From Bacteroidales bacterium (lineage in GTDB: Bacteria; Bacteroidota; Bacteroidia; Bacteroidales; Muribaculaceae): DNA of 32,380 bases. Location of the stretch: the NCBI GenBank assembly GCA_029219425.1, contig JAQXTJ010000011.1:1-32380 (forward strand), read 5' to 3'. The notes beneath the pieces are model-generated. The model did not search any database. It saw only the letters and a list, made by a program, of their open reading frames with translations, and was not told the origin of the DNA. The translations under genes were made by a program, and so were the position numbers. Below are positions 27,931 through 32,380 of this stretch, piece by piece (position 1 is the first letter of the stretch; each line of letters opens with the position of its first letter).

Positions 27931-28425
27931 ATGGATACTATTTTGCTCATATTCGGACTCCTGTTGCTCGTTGCAGCACTCATATTCTTGGTAAGGCCAT
28001 CTGTGCCTTCGGCAGTGCCTGCATTTGCAGCACTTGTGGCACTACACTTCAGCACCCATATATGTCTGCCTCTCAGCACTTTCCTCTTCTGGGGTACAGC
28101 CACGCTCATTGCGTGTGTCATTGCATTTCTTCTGCCAAAGGGCGAACCCGGAGGCTCGCTCCACGGCAATTTCTATCTTGCCACAGGCGCCATTGCCGGC
28201 TTGCTGGTGGGCATTGCAGCCGATGCCCGTGTGATGATTCTATGTGCCACTTTTGGCACACTTTTTGGCGAACTTGCCTACACCCGGACTCCTAAAGGAT
28301 GTTGGATAAAATTTCCTTCTTCCAATTTTATTCACTATTTTTGTGCAAAGGGAATGAACATCCTGGTCGCAGTGGCCATGATGGGAATCGCAATCGAAGG
28401 TTTTATTAAGAATTTAGCAAGATGA
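27931..28425 (+). CDS. Small polytopic membrane protein, hypothetical
   Basis: MDTILLIFGLLLLVAALIFLVRPSVPSAVPAFAALVALHF...; several TM helices. ATG 27931 preferred over the GTG at 27877, which sits in a GCCCCG/CGGGGC hairpin. Confidence 0.7.
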   Translation: MDTILLIFGLLLLVAALIFLVRPSVPSAVPAFAALVALHFSTHICLPLSTFLFWGTATLIACVIAFLLPKGEPGGSLHGNFYLATGAIAGLLVGIAADARVMILCATFGTLFGELAYTRTPKGCWIKFPSSNFIHYFCAKGMNILVAVAMMGIAIEGFIKNLAR

Positions 28426-29129
28426 AAGCAATAAAAATAGCAATTTTTCTGATAACAATATTTAACGTTTCAGTGCTGGCTCAAAAAGCCGCAAAATTTG
28501 AGGTGAAAAAGGTGGATTTTGCAAAAATTGAGGAGGAAATCAAAAATCCCAATTCAAAATATTTCTACCCAAAACTCGTGAAATCCTACTTGAGCAACGA
28601 TACGGTGCTTGATTTTGAGGGATATAGGCACCTCTACTACGGCTACACTTTCCAAGAGGACTACAATCCTTTCCGCGAATCGGAATTTTCGCAGGCTATC
28701 GAGCACCTCTATTTTAAGAAAGAATTTACCCGGGCAGAGTGCGACTCAATTGAAAAATATGCCGAAAAAACGTTAAATGATAATATTTTTGATTTTCGTC
28801 AAATGAATTTTTGTATCTTTGCACTCAGAGAAAAGAAAAAGCTCGCTAAGGCGTCAATCAGGCAATATAGATTGAATCACCTTATTGCTGCAATTCTTTC
28901 CTCGGGAAGCGGAACAAAAGAAAGTCCGTGGGTGGTGATTTCACCTAATCACGAATATGATTTGCTCAACTTCCTTGGTTATGTGGCCACCGATTATAAA
29001 GAGCTTGACAATAAAGTGGACTACATCACCGTTAATAAAGTGAACAAGAAATCGCCCGATGGGTTTTATTTCGATGCTTCACGAATTTTTGAAGTGGCCG
29101 AGAAAAAGTTCCCGCCCAAAAAGAAATAG
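28422..29129 (+). CDS. DUF4919 domain-containing secreted protein
   Basis: 235 aa, signal peptide MKAIKIAIFLITIFNVSVLAQ; YLSNDTVLDFEGYRHLYYGYTFQEDYNPFRES..; ATGA overlap with the upstream stop. Confidence 0.85.
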   Translation: MKAIKIAIFLITIFNVSVLAQKAAKFEVKKVDFAKIEEEIKNPNSKYFYPKLVKSYLSNDTVLDFEGYRHLYYGYTFQEDYNPFRESEFSQAIEHLYFKKEFTRAECDSIEKYAEKTLNDNIFDFRQMNFCIFALREKKKLAKASIRQYRLNHLIAAILSSGSGTKESPWVVISPNHEYDLLNFLGYVATDYKELDNKVDYITVNKVNKKSPDGFYFDASRIFEVAEKKFPPKKK

Positions 29130-29185
29130 GAAAAAAGACAATCAATATAATAGCACTCGAAAATAATAGCACTATTAAAAAGGAG

Positions 29186-29226
29186 ACCATCGCCGCTGTG
29201 AAGCCCCGATGGTTTTTTCTTTTCTT
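29186..29226 (+). terminator. Rho-independent terminator after the DUF4919 gene
   Basis: ACCATCG (29186-29192) / CGATGGT (29207-29213) followed by TTTTTCTTTTC. Confidence 0.8.
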
Positions 29227-29307
29227 ATATCTCACCCACAGTGCCGGCACCGCCACCCGGAGCCGGCTTTCAGGCACACACACTCTCACTCTCTATGTAT
29301 ATATTTG

Positions 29308-29369
29308 AAAAAAATGGCGGCCTCCGGGGCTTGGCAAGGGTTGCTTGCTCCAAGCTGCGGAGGCCGCTG
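29308..29369 (-). terminator. Rho-independent terminator of the minus-strand secreted protein gene
   Basis: GCGGCCTCCG-ggg-CTTGG ... CCAAG-ctg-CGGAGGCCGC stem; on minus strand followed by ATTTTTTTC. Confidence 0.8.
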
Positions 29370-29413
29370 ATTGTTGGTTGATTTCTATGCTATGCGGTGC
29401 TCTGGGCTGATGG

Positions 29414-31285
29414 TTATCTCACCACCACCTTCTGTGCAGCGCCATCCACTACCACTACATACATGCCCGGAGCCACGTTGACAGTCTTGCTGGCTGTGTT
29501 CACCACGATAGCCTGACCGGCGGCGTTGAAGATAGATGCAGTAGTGCCATTGATGATGCGGATTTCGCCATTGAGGCCAAGAGCCTTTGCCTTGGCGGCC
29601 TTCACTGCGCCAACGCCTACCGTAACGGGGTTGCTGAGGACAATAGAGCCGGCATTGACATCCACCTCAATATAGTAAGAGCCATTGGCTACGATGTAAT
29701 TGTGCTCGCTTCCGAAGTAGCCGAAAGTCTCATCCTTGGCATAGAACTTAACATCGACGCCGGTGTTGGTAAGTACGGTGTTGCCCACAGCAGCGCCCCA
29801 CTGGTTGGCATTAACGGGAGCCCAGTCGACGTCGTTCGCTCCAATAGCAGTGGTGAGAGAGAAGAAGGTATCTCCTACTGCATTCGAGAACTCAACCATC
29901 TCCGAAGTCTTGTACACGCCTTCCTCGGCAGTCGGCAGGAGTACAGCGCCGTCGTAGGAGGGATCCCATGGGTGGCCGGCGATGTCGCCAATCACATAGA
30001 ACTTCTCGGGCATAACTGCCAACGGCTTCTTTGTGAGGGTCATCTTTTTGTTGGCGATGTCGATGGTGATGTGATAGTCGCCACCCTCGGCGATGCGAAT
30101 TGCGCCGCTGTTGGCCTCGATGTCGTTCTCGCCCACTGCGGCATTAGAGTTGTCTGCGGCGAAGCCGAAGCAGTTGCCGTCCACTATGCCCCAGTTGCCA
30201 ATGGCAGTGGCAATCTTGAAGTTGTTGCCGGGAGCAGCGGTGAAGTCGGCCTCATACACATCGGGACGGGTCCATACAACCTCAAGACCCTTGGAGGGAT
30301 CCCAGTTTCCGGCACCTTCCACGTTACCCACGATATAAATCACCGGGAACTCGATGGTGTATTGGGCGGCAAAGTCACCAAGGTGATATTGATACACGCG
30401 CACTGTCTTTGCATCGACCACCTCGGCATTAAGAGCTGTGGGGTAGCCGGTGTGTGCTTTGGCTTCGGCCTTGTGAGTTGCAATCACTTCGTTTGTGGCA
30501 CGGCTCACCACCTGGAAACCATCCTGGTAGTTGGTTCCGGCAGGCTCAACGGTGTAAAGCACTCCACCAAGGGTGAACACATCGCCACCGGCCGTGCTGT
30601 TAATGTCACCCACACGAGTGTAGGCTACCCATTTGCTGCCGTTGTTGTAGTAGAAATCTTTGTTGCCACGGTTGCGGAAAGCGAACTCATCACTCTCTGG
30701 GTCGGCTGTTAGAGGAACTGCAATAGCATCAGTTGTAAATGTCACTCCTGTTGCAAATGATTTCGATTTCTTGGCCACCTGCGCACCATTGGCGATAAAT
30801 ATCTTGGCAACCGAAGTATTATTCTGTCCTGCAAAGAAGATTGCAGCACCCTCTTCACTGAACACGTCCCCTGCCGTGCGGCCTATGAAGTCCATGCGTG
30901 CTGCGGTAACGCCATCGGGAACCGTGACCGGAATTGTCACCACCTCACCTGTTGCGTGATTCCACACTTTAAGCGTCTTCATTGCACCGGCACCTGCCCA
31001 TCCATCGAGCATAATCACATTGCCAACGGCATCAACACTTACGCCTACTGCACTTGCCGAGGGCGTTACCACAGCTTCTCTTGATGTTCCATCAAAAGCG
31101 TAGAGGGTTTTATCACTTTTGTCATTGGTGTAAATCTTTCCATTGAAGCCTACTCCATATCGAGCTTCTGTGTAGGTTGGGATGCCGGTGGAGTTCTTCC
31201 AGTCCTGGGTCATTGTGGGCTGTGCGCTCACTGTGATTGCCGAAAGCATAAAGCCCGACAATAGGAAATTGGTAAATCTCTTCAT
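29414..31285 (-). CDS. Secreted protein with SusE/F-like repeats and a T9SS-type C-terminal sorting-like domain
   Basis: Signal peptide MKRFTNFLLSGFMLSAITVSAQ; N-terminal propeller/DUF4623-like region; EKFYVIGDIAGHPWDPSYDGAVLLPTAEEGVYKTSEM and IYIVGNVEGAGNWDPSKGLEVVWTRPDVYEADF repeats; tail GEIRIINGTTASIFNAAGQAIVVNTASKTVNVAPGMYVVVVDGAAQKVVVR. TACATTTG box on minus strand at 31377-31370 supports start 31285 over 31372. Confidence 0.8.
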   Translation of the reverse strand: MKRFTNFLLSGFMLSAITVSAQPTMTQDWKNSTGIPTYTEARYGVGFNGKIYTNDKSDKTLYAFDGTSREAVVTPSASAVGVSVDAVGNVIMLDGWAGAGAMKTLKVWNHATGEVVTIPVTVPDGVTAARMDFIGRTAGDVFSEEGAAIFFAGQNNTSVAKIFIANGAQVAKKSKSFATGVTFTTDAIAVPLTADPESDEFAFRNRGNKDFYYNNGSKWVAYTRVGDINSTAGGDVFTLGGVLYTVEPAGTNYQDGFQVVSRATNEVIATHKAEAKAHTGYPTALNAEVVDAKTVRVYQYHLGDFAAQYTIEFPVIYIVGNVEGAGNWDPSKGLEVVWTRPDVYEADFTAAPGNNFKIATAIGNWGIVDGNCFGFAADNSNAAVGENDIEANSGAIRIAEGGDYHITIDIANKKMTLTKKPLAVMPEKFYVIGDIAGHPWDPSYDGAVLLPTAEEGVYKTSEMVEFSNAVGDTFFSLTTAIGANDVDWAPVNANQWGAAVGNTVLTNTGVDVKFYAKDETFGYFGSEHNYIVANGSYYIEVDVNAGSIVLSNPVTVGVGAVKAAKAKALGLNGEIRIINGTTASIFNAAGQAIVVNTASKTVNVAPGMYVVVVDGAAQKVVVR

Positions 31286-31484
31286 AATTGTTTGTGTATT
31301 TAGGTTAAAAAATAATGGTATCTGAGCGTAATTTTTCTGTCTGGTTCTCTGACATTCTACAAATCTTGGCAAATGTAAACAAACTCCTTGAATAAACCAA
31401 ACTTTTATTCAAAAAAGGATTCATTATTCATTTTCTACGCCTCATTCCGCAGCCAATGTGCAGGGATAATTGATGATGTAGCCG

Positions 31485-32065
31485 TCAGTCCCTACCACTT
31501 GTGCGTTTGAACGAGAGCCCGAAGGCGAAGTCGTAGAGGTTGCCGTTGCCGCCGCGGTAGCATTCCATGCCGAGCGGACGGTCCTCGCAGTGTCGCTCCA
31601 CGGCGCTCATCGAAGCCGGTAGCTGGAAGGGCAGCCGTCCCTGTGGCTCATGGTGTCCTGCGATAATGTCGAGTATCGCCTGGCTCTGCACGTCGAATCC
31701 CACAAGAATGGCATCGGCCAGCGGCTCTATCTCGCCCATCACCATAGGATTGAGCATGTTCACTGCCACAATGAGCGGACGCCGTAGGTGTCGCCCGGCA
31801 TGGGCAGCCAGTTCTGAGGGCTGTAGAGCATGAGTCCGGCAATCTCCTCAATGCTTAGGCGCGAGGCAAGGTCGGCGTCACGCTCCTCGGCGGGCAGGCG
31901 CCAGTCCTCGTAGGGCAACAGCGTGCCCGTGCCGAGGAAATCCTTGAAAGGCAGCCCATCCACCTCAATTATCTTAATCCCCGATTCGGGGCTGAAGGCT
32001 ATCTCCATTCCGCACCGGGTGGTGATGAGCCGGAATCCTTCGCGGTCGTCAATTGTGTATAGCAT
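31485..32065 (-). pseudogene. Glycoside hydrolase family 3 pseudogene, internally deleted and out of frame
   Basis: N-terminal piece (32065..~31780): MEIAFSPESGIKIIEVDGLPFKDFLGTGTLLPYEDWRLPAEERDADLASRLSIEEIAGLMLYSPQ; C-terminal piece in another frame (~31778..31485): RPLIVAVNMLNPMVMGEIEPLADAILVGFDVQSQAILDIIAGHHEPQGRLPFQLP...DFAFGLSF. The catalytic barrel is absent. Confidence 0.8.
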
Positions 32066-32273
32066 AGTTGTTCTTATTTCTGTTTGTCGGGTGCAAAATT
32101 ACTCATAATAATCCACGACAGGCCAAAAAATCGCCATAAAACCACCTTAAAAATTTCGATTTTCCTCAATTATTGCCTATCTTTCCTCCAAAGAAAAATT
32201 TTTCTTTATCCAGCCGGTGTAAAATCTCGCAGATTTTCCGTAAATTTCCTCTAAGAAAGTATAAGACCGATAC

Positions 32274-32281
32274 TATCTTTG
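32274..32281 (+). promoter_or_regulatory. -7 box (TATCTTTG) directed off the right edge
   Basis: TATCTTTG at 32274-32281; no well-spaced -33 TTTG. Confidence 0.35.
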
Positions 32282-32380
32282 TGAGTGAAAAATAGCGTCT
32301 ATCCATTTATAGGGGAGTAAAATCACACGAATGGTCAACTCATCGTAGGATGAGCAGATAGCAAACATGTAAATTTCCTC

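Noticed and set aside
28811-28819. TATCTTTGC promoter-like box inside the DUF4919 gene
   Set aside because: It encodes conserved-looking FCIFAL codons within the ORF and has no downstream start in a useful position; likely coincidental.
29702-30712. 336-aa plus-strand ORF
   Set aside because: Antisense to the secreted SusE/F-like gene, which has a signal peptide and domain structure.
1-32380. CRISPR array, tRNA/rRNA genes or intact IS element
   Set aside because: No regularly spaced repeats, no tRNA/rRNA signature and no complete transposase with terminal repeats were seen by eye. The Rpn-like gene is transposase-related but lacks IS ends. tRNAscan-SE/Infernal would be decisive.

Overview
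This 32.4-kb window looks like a Bacteroidales chromosome, probably Muribaculaceae-like. That assignment is inferred from TTTG-N19-TAnnTTTG promoters, DUF4919/DUF4923-type proteins and a T9SS-like C-terminus. Most genes are core or housekeeping: the first 8 codons of dnaK at the left edge (minus strand), a PMCA-type Ca2+ ATPase, a MATE transporter, acyltransferase 3, an AraC regulator, gdhA, valS, dihydroorotase, a dolichyl-phosphate-mannose-synthase-like GT2, bifunctional RelA/SpoT, and a 7TM-HD (PgpH-type) phosphodiesterase. Accessory items are an Rpn/PD-(D/E)XK transposase-like nuclease with a C-terminal minisatellite, several OMP-like proteins, a secreted SusE/F-like T9SS cargo candidate, and a GH3 gene with an internal out-of-frame deletion. 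The best candidate for an under-described system is 12.4-16.9 kb. An LPP20-like secreted protein is followed, after two hairpins (one terminator-like), by three tightly packed genes with 3-nt gaps: a Pro-rich-linker transglutaminase-like protein with an intact C/H/D triad, a CHASE2 membrane sensor with no output domain, and a FecR-like protein whose C-terminus resembles the start of a CHAT domain but ends before any catalytic His/Cys. I also report small features missed by the ORF track: a 41-aa ORF with its own promoter and terminator, a possible short sRNA unit, inverted repeats, and start-site corrections based on promoter positions. All homology calls are from recognition by eye; no searches were run.
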